Shown: piece after piece, positions 56,183 to 64,000 of the stretch
Layout of the letters: the number at the start of each line of letters is the position of its first letter
Numbering within the stretch: the first letter of the stretch is position 1
Source of the DNA: Polynucleobacter sp. HIN11
GTDB taxonomy: Bacteria > Pseudomonadota > Gammaproteobacteria > Burkholderiales > Burkholderiaceae
Length of the DNA stretch: 64,000 bases
Assembly: GCF_030297675.1 (NCBI RefSeq)
Contig: NZ_AP028142.1
Coordinates: 1,116,001 to 1,180,000, forward strand
Direction of reading: 5' to 3'
Program-made: the position numbers and the translations under genes
Notes under the pieces: generated by a model
Database searches by the model: none
Seen by the model: only the letters and a program-made list of their open reading frames with translations
Told to the model about the DNA's origin: nothing

Positions 56183-56968
56183 TTAAATGCTAGGCACCTG
56201 ACCGCCATCCACCCGTATTACTGACCCCGTAATGTAGGAAGCGTTTTGACTCGCCAAGAATGCAGCGGTATCGCCATACTCTTTTGGATCACCATAACGG
56301 CCTGCGGGAATGGTCTTCAGACTGGCACTTACGACCGCATCGTAAGAGATGTTCTCACGCTTAGCGCGCGCTTCATCAAGTTGGCGCAAGCGATCAGTGG
56401 CCACGCGACCTGGCATGATGACATTGACAGTCACACCATCGGCTGCCACCTCGGCAGCCAAGGTTTTGGACCAACCTAGTAACGCGGCACGAAGCGTATT
56501 CGAAATTGCTAAATTACGAATTGGCACGATGGCTCCAGAAGTGGTACTGGTAATAATCCGGCCCCATCGACGCTCGCGCATGCCCGGCAGGACCCGATCG
56601 GTAATTTTCATGAGGGAGAGAACCATCTCCTGAAAACTTTTTTGCCATAGCTGTGGATCTTGACCGCTCGCCGTTGTGGGTGGCGGCCCCCCAGTGTTAT
56701 TAATCAAGATATCAATTGGGCCTAGTTGGCTCTCAACCGTTTGAACATGGCCATCAATCGCATTGAGATCGGCGAGATCCCAATTTAAGGCAAGCGCCTT
56801 GCCGCCAACCGATTCAATCATTTTGACCGTTTGCGCGAGACCCTCGGCATTGCGACCGGTTATAGCAACGTGTACGCCTTCACGTGCCAAAGCAGTCGCC
56901 ATGGCTTGCCCTAAACCACGGCTTGATGCCAGCACTAACGCGGTCTTTCCTTTAATTCCCAAGTCCAT
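56183..56968 (-). CDS. SDR-family protein with non-canonical active site
   Basis: This is a 261-residue Rossmann protein with a nucleotide loop (LVLASSRGLG), NNTGGPPPTT in place of the usual NNAG, and SITGSVIRVDGG-type C-terminal sequence. The catalytic YxxxK is not present: the alignment around AISNTLRAALLGWSKTLA puts Ser156 at the Tyr position and Arg160 at the Lys position. A recognisable SDR subgroup shares this SN-x-LR-A pattern and is often annotated 3-oxoacyl-ACP reductase, but reductase activity by the standard mechanism is doubtful. It lies between the FtsX-like gene and the MCE operon, on the same strand. Confidence 0.85.
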   Translation of the reverse strand: MDLGIKGKTALVLASSRGLGQAMATALAREGVHVAITGRNAEGLAQTVKMIESVGGKALALNWDLADLNAIDGHVQTVESQLGPIDILINNTGGPPPTTASGQDPQLWQKSFQEMVLSLMKITDRVLPGMRERRWGRIITSTTSGAIVPIRNLAISNTLRAALLGWSKTLAAEVAADGVTVNVIMPGRVATDRLRQLDEARAKRENISYDAVVSASLKTIPAGRYGDPKEYGDTAAFLASQNASYITGSVIRVDGGQVPSI

Positions 56969-56991
56969 CGTGCATCCCCTTATTCGTTGTT

Positions 56992-57654
56992 TTATTGATT
57001 GATTGACTTCATCTGAACCAATGGTTTTGGCAGGTTCTTGGTACCCGCATCCAAATCGGCTTCAAACCGCTGCAAGATAGTCGCAAACGCTTGTTGCAAA
57101 CCATTAGCTAGCGTATTGGGACGATTATCCTTTAAAGGAACGCGCTGTGTGTAACGGCTGTTCATCAAGATGGGATTTTGGGAGCCTGAGGACAGAACGA
57201 CCAAATAGAACTCGATGCTAACAACCGCTTCTGCTTGATTGCGATAGTCCCCATAAAACTCAGTGACATTAACCTGGAGGGTGTAATACGGAAAGAAGGT
57301 GTTACTTTGATTAACAGTTGCTTTAAAAATATTGGCGTCACTGATCCACTGACGCGTCGCATTACCAACCATCTCCGCTGGACTGGAAATATAGCCGTTA
57401 TAGAAATCCTTCTCATAGCGCTGATCGGCCAAGCGATAAACCATGGATTTACTATCAAATGGTCCATTGACCGATACTGGCCCAACCTTTAACCAAAAAT
57501 CGGTATTGGGTTTACGGGGCTCCCCAGTTCGCTTTGGATCAATCAACCAAGTGCTAGTTTCAAGATTGGGTCGGGTGGGGGCGCAAGCCGCCAAGATAGA
57601 AATGCCAGTCAACAGGACCAAGACTCGCGTGAGGCGACGTAATGCAAAGCTCAT
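56992..57654 (-). CDS. ABC-type transport auxiliary lipoprotein of the MCE operon (PqiC-like)
   Basis: The 220-residue protein has a lipoprotein signal, with the lipobox LAAC near residue 24 (VLLTGISILAACAPTRPNLE). The mature domain (about 30-200) has the ABC auxiliary lipoprotein layout, with WLKVGPVSVNGPF and VYRLADQRYEKDFYNGY near its start. Its ATG overlaps the MCE gene stop by four bases. In PqiABC, the lipoprotein PqiC anchors the MCE tunnel at the outer membrane; the same role is likely here. The open frame upstream is ignored because it lacks the signal peptide. Confidence 0.8.
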   Translation of the reverse strand: MSFALRRLTRVLVLLTGISILAACAPTRPNLETSTWLIDPKRTGEPRKPNTDFWLKVGPVSVNGPFDSKSMVYRLADQRYEKDFYNGYISSPAEMVGNATRQWISDANIFKATVNQSNTFFPYYTLQVNVTEFYGDYRNQAEAVVSIEFYLVVLSSGSQNPILMNSRYTQRVPLKDNRPNTLANGLQQAFATILQRFEADLDAGTKNLPKPLVQMKSINQ

Positions 57655-58562
57655 TTTTGAACTCCAGTTTGGGGCAAGGTAATGCGCGGTGGGGGCTCTC
57701 CCCAAACCATGCTGCTCGGATATCGGCTAGCCACTTTGGCAAAATCATTCAACTGATCGGTAATTTGCTTGAGATTATCGATTGAGGTAATGGTGTCGCC
57801 TTGCATACTCGATAAGGTTTGACGAAGAATGACCGTGGTCGCAATCACTTCGCGCATCAAGAGCTCAAGCTCTGCTTTATTAGCGACCTCATCAATTCTG
57901 CCAAGCAATACATTTAAGCGCTCAACCGATTTTGCGATCCCGGAATTATCTTTACCATCGCCACCAATGATGGTGTTGAGATTGGTCAGCAGCACATCAA
58001 ATTTTTTCTGAGTTTCTGCTAAATTCATCTCGCCCAAGTTATCCAATACCTTACGAATTCCTGAGAAAAAAATGTCGGTCTGACTAGGTAGGGAATCAAT
58101 CACCAAATACTCAGGTTTCCAGTTATATGGGAGAGACTTATAGTTATTCATATCACGCACGTAGTCGAGCTCGACATAATTCACGCCGGTAATCCCCTGA
58201 CTTTTCACACGAGCGCGCAAGTCCTTTGGTAGTTGCTTAGTGGGTCCTAATAATTTTTCTTCATCACCATCAATCAGCATCCGCACTACGACATACTCCT
58301 TGCGCTCAGGGAACGGTTCATTGGACTCATACAAGGCACCTGACAAGCCAATAAAGGTTACTTGCCCCACTTTCACCCCCCGAAATCGTACTGGGGCGCC
58401 TACATCTAATCCCGTAATTGATTGCTCAATATAAGTCTCCGCCATCGTTGTTTTCTTAAAGAGCTGGCCAGTTCCAAACACCAAAATCAAGGCAAGAATG
58501 GCAGCAAAGCCGGCAAACACAAACAATCCCAAGCGAAAGTAATTTGGATTCGATTGACTCAT
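57651..58562 (-). CDS. MCE (MlaD-like) lipid-transport protein
   Basis: The 303-residue protein has one N-terminal membrane anchor (about 10-30, LGLFVFAGFAAILALILVFG), an MCE domain (about 40-145: ITGLDVGAPVRFRGVKVGQV and LRARVKSQGITGVNYVELDY) and a long helical C-terminal part (about 170-285) that could form a hollow needle or coiled-coil channel across the periplasm. It is coupled by ATGA overlaps to both neighbours. With them it should move phospholipids between inner and outer membranes. Confidence 0.9.
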   Translation of the reverse strand: MSQSNPNYFRLGLFVFAGFAAILALILVFGTGQLFKKTTMAETYIEQSITGLDVGAPVRFRGVKVGQVTFIGLSGALYESNEPFPERKEYVVVRMLIDGDEEKLLGPTKQLPKDLRARVKSQGITGVNYVELDYVRDMNNYKSLPYNWKPEYLVIDSLPSQTDIFFSGIRKVLDNLGEMNLAETQKKFDVLLTNLNTIIGGDGKDNSGIAKSVERLNVLLGRIDEVANKAELELLMREVIATTVILRQTLSSMQGDTITSIDNLKQITDQLNDFAKVASRYPSSMVWGEPPPRITLPQTGVQK

Positions 58563-59314
58563 GCTGCTTCCTTCGACATAACGCGATTAAAAAATTGATG
58601 CACTTTGGGATCAGTACTGGTATCTCGTAAGACACGAGGATCGCCTTGCGCAATAATACTTTTAGTATCTTTATCTAACATAATCACTCGATCCGCAATC
58701 GCATAAATACTGGCTAACTCGTGGGACACGATCACAAACGTGATGCCCAAATTTTTGGCCAAATCCAAAATGGTCTGATCTAAATCAGCGGATGTAATCG
58801 GGTCAAGGCCAGCGGACGGTTCATCTAGAAACAAAATCTTCGGGTCTAAAGCCATGGCACGCGCAATTGCTGCCCGCTTTTGCATTCCTCCGCTAATCTC
58901 ATTGGGCATGTAATTGGCATAGGGTAATAAACCCACTAGGTCTAATTTACAACGCGCCAATAAGTCCATCTCGTCATCGCTGAGGTCGGTGTATTCCTCC
59001 ATAAAGAGTCGGACGTTTTCAAGGAGGGTCATCGAACCAAATAATGCGCCTTGCTGATACATCACCCCAAAATGGGTCATGATGTCTTGGCGTTCCTGAC
59101 CAATCGCTTGGGTAATGTTCATCCCTTCAATCCAGACATCGCCGGCAAGAGGTTGATAGAGTCCAAACAGATTTTTAAGTAAGCTCGATTTTCCACAACC
59201 GGACCCGCCAAGAATAATAAAGATCTCCCCATCGGCTACCGAGAAATTAAGGTTTTGTAACAGCACCTTGCTGCCATAGCCAACGGTTAGATTTTTGACC
59301 TCAATTGGATTCAT
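58559..59314 (-). CDS. MlaF-like ABC transporter ATPase
   Basis: The 251-residue ATPase has Walker A (LGGSGCGKSSLLKNL), the Q-loop region (MYQQGALFGSMTLLENV), the signature NEISGGMQKRAAIARAMALD, Walker B with the catalytic Glu (KILFLDEPSAGLDP) and the switch His in FVIVSHEL. The form SGGMQKR is characteristic of MlaF/Mkl-type ATPases of MCE systems. It overlaps the permease gene by one base and the MCE gene by four. Confidence 0.94.
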   Translation of the reverse strand: MNPIEVKNLTVGYGSKVLLQNLNFSVADGEIFIILGGSGCGKSSLLKNLFGLYQPLAGDVWIEGMNITQAIGQERQDIMTHFGVMYQQGALFGSMTLLENVRLFMEEYTDLSDDEMDLLARCKLDLVGLLPYANYMPNEISGGMQKRAAIARAMALDPKILFLDEPSAGLDPITSADLDQTILDLAKNLGITFVIVSHELASIYAIADRVIMLDKDTKSIIAQGDPRVLRDTSTDPKVHQFFNRVMSKEAA

Positions 59315-60474
59315 TAGAAACCTGTTCGGTATGAGACATAGGCAAAAATACCATCCACCACTGTAATCATCACAATGCTACTTACTACTGCGCGCGTGGT
59401 CGAGATACCCACTGCGGCTGCTCCAGTGCCCGTTTGCATGCCCCGCAAGCAACCCACACTCGCGACCACGACACCAAATAGGGTGGCCTTGGTTAATCCA
59501 GAAAAAATATCCTCCAGTAGCACAGTATTGAGCACACCTTCATAAAAGTTCACCAAAGGTACGCCATAGATCAACATGGTGAGCGAGGATGAAAAGACGC
59601 TAACTAAGTCGGCATAAATGGTCAAGATGGGTGCCACAACCAAACCTGCTAAGACTCGGGGCAGAACCAAAAAACGAATGGGGTTTAATCCAGCGGTTAC
59701 TAAGGCATCCACTTCACTGTTGACGGTCATAGTACCGATTTCAGCTGCAAAGGCGGCAGAGGATCGACCTGCCAATAGGATGGCAGTAATCAAGGGTCCC
59801 AACTCCCGAAAGATCCCCAAGGAAACGAGCGGACCGACAAAGGTAATGGCTCCAAACTTTTCCATACCAATGGCTGACTGAAAGGACAAAATCACACCAA
59901 TCAGAAATGCCACCAATCCAACAATCGGCATTGCCGCAAGACCCGCTTGTACGGCAACGCTGGCAAAATCTTGCCAACGGACTTTTAGGGGATTGCGTGC
60001 AGCCCAAGCGAGTTCGCTGGCAACTTGGCCAGTAAAAAAGATAATGTCTCGAATATCGTTCCACAAAAAGACAGCTGCCTTGCCGGTCTTAACTAGCACT
60101 CCCACATCTGGAACTGCGTCTTCCTTCGGAAATAATTTCTCAAACGGTGCAAAGCGTTTTAATTGATTTTGATGGGTGGCACTAAATCCCTGCAGTTCGA
60201 TCGCCCCACCGTGCAAGGCTTGGGCATGTTGCAAATCAATGATGAATGCCAAACCTGCACCATCAATGTACTCAATGGCTGCACCATTAATTTGCAGCGT
60301 TTTACTTTCGGCCCCCTGCCCTAACCATTGCATTTGCCGATTGCGAACGTCTTGCCAGGTGTGCCCCAAGGTATCAGCACTGATTCGGCCCGATAGGGTT
60401 ACACAAGCAATCGCTCTGGATACATGCCAGCTTGCAACCGGGATTGATGAAGTGATGGTGGTAGATGAAGCCAT
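59314..60474 (-). CDS. STAS-MlaE fusion permease of an MCE transporter
   Basis: The first 115 or so residues form a STAS-like domain (LQINGAAIEYIDGAGLAFII), the fold of MlaB. The rest (about 165-386) is an MlaE permease with five or so helices and the family block FRELGPLITAILLAGRSSAA. This gene therefore fuses two subunits that are separate MlaB and MlaE in E. coli. It is the first gene of a four-gene operon (fusion permease, ATPase, MCE, lipoprotein). No MlaC-type periplasmic shuttle is present, consistent with a direct tunnel mechanism. Confidence 0.9.
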   Translation of the reverse strand: MASSTTITSSIPVASWHVSRAIACVTLSGRISADTLGHTWQDVRNRQMQWLGQGAESKTLQINGAAIEYIDGAGLAFIIDLQHAQALHGGAIELQGFSATHQNQLKRFAPFEKLFPKEDAVPDVGVLVKTGKAAVFLWNDIRDIIFFTGQVASELAWAARNPLKVRWQDFASVAVQAGLAAMPIVGLVAFLIGVILSFQSAIGMEKFGAITFVGPLVSLGIFRELGPLITAILLAGRSSAAFAAEIGTMTVNSEVDALVTAGLNPIRFLVLPRVLAGLVVAPILTIYADLVSVFSSSLTMLIYGVPLVNFYEGVLNTVLLEDIFSGLTKATLFGVVVASVGCLRGMQTGTGAAAVGISTTRAVVSSIVMITVVDGIFAYVSYRTGF

Positions 60475-60541
60475 ATTCTGACTATTAAAGCAAAGAATCG
60501 TGACTTACAAAAAATCTGCCACAAGGGCAGATCTAGGAATA

Positions 60542-60618
60542 TGGCGCGGCTGGCAGGATTCGAACCCACGACCCCTTGGTTCGTAGCCAAGTACTCTATC
60601 CAACTGAGCTACAGCCGC
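60542..60618 (-). tRNA. tRNA-Arg (anticodon ACG)
   Basis: The minus strand gives a 77-base tRNA with encoded CCA. The acceptor arms GCGGCTG and CAGCCGC pair perfectly, the D arm contains AGCTCAGTTGGATAGAG, the anticodon stem CTTGG/CCAAG encloses CTACGAA (anticodon ACG, normally modified to ICG) and the T loop is GTTCGAA. It lies 67 bases upstream of the MCE operon start. Confidence 0.97.
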
Positions 60619-60636
60619 ATGAGGCAGAATTATGCC

Positions 60637-61131
60637 ATGGATACGAAGAACTACATCACACCGGCTGGGCATGAGGCTTTAAAAACCGAGCTTTTGCAGC
60701 TTTTGGACCAAGAGCGCCCACAAATTGTGCAGGTGGTGCATTGGGCAGCATCCAACGGGGATCGCTCTGAAAACGGTGATTACATTTACGGCAAGAAGCG
60801 TTTACGTGAGATCGATCGGCGCATTCGCTTCCTCAATCAACGTCTTGAGAATGCTGTGGTGGTCAATAACCAAGAACGTATTGCAAATGGCGGCGATCCC
60901 GAGCAGATCTTCTTTGGAGCAACCGTTGTTTATAGTGATGGTGACGGGGTTGATACCCAAATTCGGATTGTTGGCATCGATGAGGTCGATCTTGAGAAAG
61001 GCTATGTGAGCTGGATCTCGCCAATTGCGAAAGCACTAATCAAGGCCAAAGTAGGCGATACGGTCCGCATTCAAACGCCAGCAGGTGCCAAAGAAATTGA
61101 TATTCTGGATGTGCGTTACGAGGACTACTAA
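60637..61131 (+). CDS. greB: Transcription elongation factor GreB
   Basis: GreB, like GreA, stimulates transcript cleavage by backtracked RNA polymerase but acts on longer extrusions. The 164-residue protein has the coiled coil with the acidic tip NGDRSENGDYIYGKKRLREI (GreB form; GreA has LSENAEYDAAK) and the C-terminal domain with FFGATVVYSDGDG and WISPIAKALIKAKVGD. The ATG at 60637 has GAGG twelve bases upstream; the open frame extends over the tRNA gene and is ignored. It converges on spoT with a 4-base overlap. Confidence 0.96.
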   Translation: MDTKNYITPAGHEALKTELLQLLDQERPQIVQVVHWAASNGDRSENGDYIYGKKRLREIDRRIRFLNQRLENAVVVNNQERIANGGDPEQIFFGATVVYSDGDGVDTQIRIVGIDEVDLEKGYVSWISPIAKALIKAKVGDTVRIQTPAGAKEIDILDVRYEDY

Positions 61132-63470
61132 ACGCTTTTATTACGGATTACCCGAAATACATCGGCATTCGCGCGCAGGCCCCGCAATACGCGCGAGAGA
61201 TGCAAACGGTTTAATACCTGAATCGTGAAGCGCATCGTGACCGAGTCTTCTTTGTATTTATCGTCCATTGAGACATTGAGGATGTTCGAGTCAGCTGAAG
61301 TGATCGAACTCGCAACGCGGGCCAACACCCCTTTTCCTTGCTTAGTGTCCACTGTAATGGCCACATCAAACTCTCGGTTGGTATCTTTACTCCATTGCAC
61401 ACCAACCCACTTATCGCTATCTTTGGACAGCATGCGATGAGCTACCTTACAGTCCTGAGTGTGGATTTGCAGCCCCTCACCCTTACCAAGATAGGCCATG
61501 ATGTCATCCCCAGGAATTGGATGGCAACAGCTTTGAAAGCTTACTGACATGCCCTCACGGCCATCCACGACGAGGGCTTGTGTTTGCGTCTCTTGATCAG
61601 AGCTGCCCCAATCATTTGAGCCCAAGCGCATTTGCTCCGCCCCGCCCTCTTCACCAATCAGAATTTTTAGACGGGTCGCCAACTCGGCAGCGGTACGTCG
61701 GCCCAGCACAATATTGACACAGACCTCCTCGCGCGATTTATCACCAGTCCAATGCAGTAACTTTTCCCAAATCTCGGGAGTAAGGAGCCCCGCATCAACT
61801 CCCTGTTGTCGCAATGCGCTCGCCAATAAACGTTCGCCTAACTGTAACGCCTCGGCATAGTGCTTGGTTTTCAATGAATGGCGGATCGCTGCTCGGGCCT
61901 TACCGGTGCGCACAAACTCTAACCACCCTGGATTGGGTTGAGAGGTTGTGGAATTGATCACTTCCACAATATCGCCATTTTTGAGTTCAGTGCGTAACGG
62001 TAGTTGTAAATTATTCACCTTGACTGCCACGCAGGTATTACCAAGGTCACTATGAATCGAGTAGGCAAAGTCGAGGGCTGTTGCGCCCCGTGGTAACGCC
62101 CGTATTTGCCCTTTGGGGGTAAACACATAGACAGCATCGGGGAATAAATCAATCTTGACGTGCTCTAAGAATTCTTGGGAGTCACCGCTGTTGTCCTGAA
62201 TATCCACGAGCGACTGCAGCCATTGGTGCGCACGGTTTTGCACTTCACTCAATTCGGGTGAACCGTCCTTATAGGCCCAATGGGCTGCCACTCCAGATTC
62301 AGCTACGGCGTGCATATCCGCAGTGCGTACCTGAAACTCCACTGGCACTCCGGATGGACCCACTAAGGTGGTGTGCAAAGACTGATAGCCATTGAGTTTA
62401 GGAATCGAGATGTAATCCTTGAACTTCCCAGGCATGGGCTTATAGATAGCATGCAAAATGCCGAGGGCACGATAGCACTCATCCACGGTTCGTACCGTGA
62501 CTCGGAACGCATAAACATCCAAAACCTGCGAGAAGCTCAAATGCTTACTACGCATTTTGTTGTAGATACTAAATAGGGTTTTCTCACGACCCTGCAAATC
62601 AACTTCGATCCCGGCTTTCGCAAACTGCATCCGTACCGTATCCAGAATCTTATCCACCATCTCACGGCGATTGCCACGCGCCTTCTTTACTGCTTTCTCA
62701 ATGGCCCTAAAGCGCATGGGCATTGAGTGTTTAAAGCTGATGTCTTGCAGATCACGGTAGATTAAGTTAAGCCCCAGACGATGTGCGATCGGGGCGTAGA
62801 TTTCCATGGTTTCCAATGCAACCCGGCGTCGTTTTTCAATCGGCACCGCATCGAGGGTGTGCATATTGTGGGTTCGGTCAGCTAACTTGACCAAGATGAC
62901 CCGCACATCACGGGCCATGGCCATAAACATTTTCCGAAAGCTCTCAGCCTGGGCCTCGGCATGACTTTGAAACTCTAATTTGTCGAGTTTGGTTAAACCC
63001 TCAACTAGCTCGGCCACTTTCGCGCCAAACTGATTCACGAGGTCAGTCTGGGTGCAACCAGAATCCTCAATCACATCATGGAGCAAAGCGGCCATGATGC
63101 TTTGGGCATCTAAGCGCCAGGTTGCACAGAGCTCAGCGACTGAGACCGGATGGCTGATGTAAGGCTCTCCGCTATGGCGATATTGGCCTAAGTGCGCGGC
63201 ATCCGCAAACTGAAAGGCCTTCTTAATTTGGTTAATTTCCTCGGGCTTCAGATAATGAAGCTTCTCGGTCAAGCTCGTAATCGATACAACTTGCTGCTTA
63301 GGCGGCAAAGTCGGTTGCGAGGTAGGGCCAAAGAGATGGCGGCTGGATTGCTCCAGCAAAGAGGCAATCACGCTTTGAGCGGGATTGGCGCTTGGTAAAG
63401 GCTTACCTGTGCGAATCTGGCTAGACGAGACTTCGTCTAGCGAACCCGTTGTGGTGACTGTAGACGCCAC
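61128..63470 (-). CDS. spoT: Bifunctional (p)ppGpp synthetase/hydrolase SpoT
   Basis: SpoT sets the level of the alarmone (p)ppGpp. The 780-residue protein has an intact HD hydrolase domain (His107 in GEPYISHPVS, His131-Asp132 in ALLHDVIED), a synthetase domain (KDYISIPKLNGYQSLHTT), a TGS domain (about 455-515, VYVFTPKGQIRALPRGATAL), a helical/zinc-finger-like part and a C-terminal ACT domain. The predicted start is GTG at 63470, two codon-lengths from the rpoZ stop region; about 60 residues precede the part comparable with E. coli SpoT. A strong hairpin covers codons 10-17, and the true start may lie further in. Confidence 0.95.
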   Translation of the reverse strand: MASTVTTTGSLDEVSSSQIRTGKPLPSANPAQSVIASLLEQSSRHLFGPTSQPTLPPKQQVVSITSLTEKLHYLKPEEINQIKKAFQFADAAHLGQYRHSGEPYISHPVSVAELCATWRLDAQSIMAALLHDVIEDSGCTQTDLVNQFGAKVAELVEGLTKLDKLEFQSHAEAQAESFRKMFMAMARDVRVILVKLADRTHNMHTLDAVPIEKRRRVALETMEIYAPIAHRLGLNLIYRDLQDISFKHSMPMRFRAIEKAVKKARGNRREMVDKILDTVRMQFAKAGIEVDLQGREKTLFSIYNKMRSKHLSFSQVLDVYAFRVTVRTVDECYRALGILHAIYKPMPGKFKDYISIPKLNGYQSLHTTLVGPSGVPVEFQVRTADMHAVAESGVAAHWAYKDGSPELSEVQNRAHQWLQSLVDIQDNSGDSQEFLEHVKIDLFPDAVYVFTPKGQIRALPRGATALDFAYSIHSDLGNTCVAVKVNNLQLPLRTELKNGDIVEVINSTTSQPNPGWLEFVRTGKARAAIRHSLKTKHYAEALQLGERLLASALRQQGVDAGLLTPEIWEKLLHWTGDKSREEVCVNIVLGRRTAAELATRLKILIGEEGGAEQMRLGSNDWGSSDQETQTQALVVDGREGMSVSFQSCCHPIPGDDIMAYLGKGEGLQIHTQDCKVAHRMLSKDSDKWVGVQWSKDTNREFDVAITVDTKQGKGVLARVASSITSADSNILNVSMDDKYKEDSVTMRFTIQVLNRLHLSRVLRGLRANADVFRVIRNKSV
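63420..63441 (-). repeat. Perfect 9-bp hairpin in the first codons of spoT
   Basis: GCTAGACGA and TCGTCTAGC are perfect complements around a four-base loop, at codons 10-17 of the predicted spoT frame. Such a stable structure near a GTG start could reduce translation, cause pausing or mark an RNase site. Confidence 0.6.
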
Positions 63471-63484
63471 AGCGGGACCCCGGA

Positions 63485-63688
63485 TTAGAGAGGTACTTTG
63501 GTCAGCATATCCCGATCGGTTACCCCAACAGCGATCTCACGCAATGCAACCACGGTTGCCTTATCTTTTGCGTCGACTCGGGCTGCGTGACCCTGAACCA
63601 ATTGGCGGGCCCGATAGGTGCCAGCGAGGACTAACTCAAAACGATTGGGAATGGTTTTTAAACAATCTTCTACGGTAATACGGGCCAT
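63485..63688 (-). CDS. rpoZ: RNA polymerase omega subunit
   Basis: Omega helps assemble RNA polymerase and carries part of the ppGpp-binding site 1. The 67-residue protein starts MARITVEDCLKTIPNRFELVL and has the conserved YRARQLVQG and ALREIAVG blocks. The gmk-rpoZ-spoT order is widely conserved and links alarmone synthesis with its polymerase target. Confidence 0.97.
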   Translation of the reverse strand: MARITVEDCLKTIPNRFELVLAGTYRARQLVQGHAARVDAKDKATVVALREIAVGVTDRDMLTKVPL

Positions 63689-63740
63689 TCTGAACTCACT
63701 TATTTAGATTAATACCGATAGGATACCCGATGACAGCCCA

Positions 63741-64000
63741 TCATGCCCCAAGTCGCTTGACTAAGGCTGGATAACGGGCCATCATCGGCCCCGTCCGTAG
63801 CCGGCTGGCTGCCACAATCGCCTGCAGGTCTTTTAAGGCGTCGGCAAAGACCTCATTAATCACAATAAAGTCGGCTTCGTGAGCATGTTGCAGCTCAATA
63901 TGAGCGGCTGCAACGCGCTTGGCAATCGTGATCTCATCGTCCTGGCCGCGCTTGTGCAAACGCTCCGCAAGAGCCTCAATAGAGGGTGGGAAGATAAATA
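63741..64000 (-). CDS. gmk: Guanylate kinase, C-terminal part
   Basis: The last 86 residues of guanylate kinase are present; the start is beyond the window. The visible part contains IFPPSIEALAERLHKRGQDD, the Arg-rich lid region that follows the GMP-binding fold, the ADFIVINEVFADAL block (usually VVINDDFDQAL) and the C-terminal helix. Gmk converts GMP to GDP and is a known target of (p)ppGpp in several bacteria. It lies 52 bases upstream of rpoZ. Confidence 0.94.
   Translation of the reverse strand, partial: FIFPPSIEALAERLHKRGQDDEITIAKRVAAAHIELQHAHEADFIVINEVFADALKDLQAIVAASRLRTGPMMARYPALVKRLGA

Noticed and set aside
60541..60636. Extension of greB upstream across the tRNA-Arg gene
   Set aside because: The frame is open by chance across the antisense of the tRNA; the GreB family N-terminus begins at the ATG at 60637.

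Overview
The window is a dense stretch of a betaproteobacterial chromosome. Gene order and protein content fit the Burkholderiaceae and most resemble Polynucleobacter (inference from gene neighbourhoods; no search was run). Supporting blocks are carA-carB-greA, tpiA-secG-tRNA-Leu-nuoA..N, rpsO-pnp, ilvI-ilvH-ilvC-psd-pssA-leuA, an ECF sigma factor with DUF3619, DUF3106 and RDD genes divergent from ilvI, and gmk-rpoZ-spoT with greB convergent. No gap between genes exceeds 300 bases. I see no prophage, transposon, CRISPR array or rRNA operon.

Layout. 1-348: a MazEF/ChpSB-like toxin-antitoxin pair (toxin cut by the window edge) with a perfect inverted repeat upstream. 413-5369: greA and the carbamoyl-phosphate synthetase genes. 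5551-9683: orphan propionyl-CoA synthetase prpE, the lytic transglycosylase mltD and glyoxalase II. 9716-16121, plus strand: a methyltransferase, rnhA, an RND efflux adaptor and pump, and dnaQ. 16129-24929: an accessory metabolic region with a tartrate/D-malate dehydrogenase, a SprT-like protein, an amidase, a Bug-type solute-binding protein, an Old Yellow Enzyme, methylmalonate-semialdehyde dehydrogenase, a TRIC-type membrane protein, DUF1178 and a NUDIX hydrolase. 24940-39420: the complete 14-gene nuo operon for respiratory complex I. 39533-43995: tRNA-Leu(GAG), secG, tpiA, a quinone oxidoreductase and pnp. 44221-51292: rpsO, then branched-chain amino acid synthesis (leuA, ilvC, ilvH, ilvI) interleaved with phosphatidylethanolamine synthesis (pssA, psd). 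51534-53673: the sigma factor module. 53670-60474: an orphan FtsX-like permease, an atypical SDR and an MCE/Mla-type lipid transport operon. 60542-64000: tRNA-Arg(ACG), greB, spoT, rpoZ and the end of gmk.

The clearest structure beyond the ordinary genes is a leucine attenuator in front of leuA: a 23-codon leader peptide with five consecutive Leu codons, then a GC-rich hairpin and a T-run. It would let the cell control leuA separately from the ilv-psd-pssA genes upstream in the same direction. Other signals are stem-loops in the rpsO-pnp gap and the ilvI leader, a strong hairpin at the start of spoT, a histidine-rich loop in NuoL, an SDR lacking the catalytic Tyr and Lys, and a little-studied ECF sigma/DUF3619/DUF3106/RDD module. 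I did not find an unmistakably new system; most of this window is conserved core genome.
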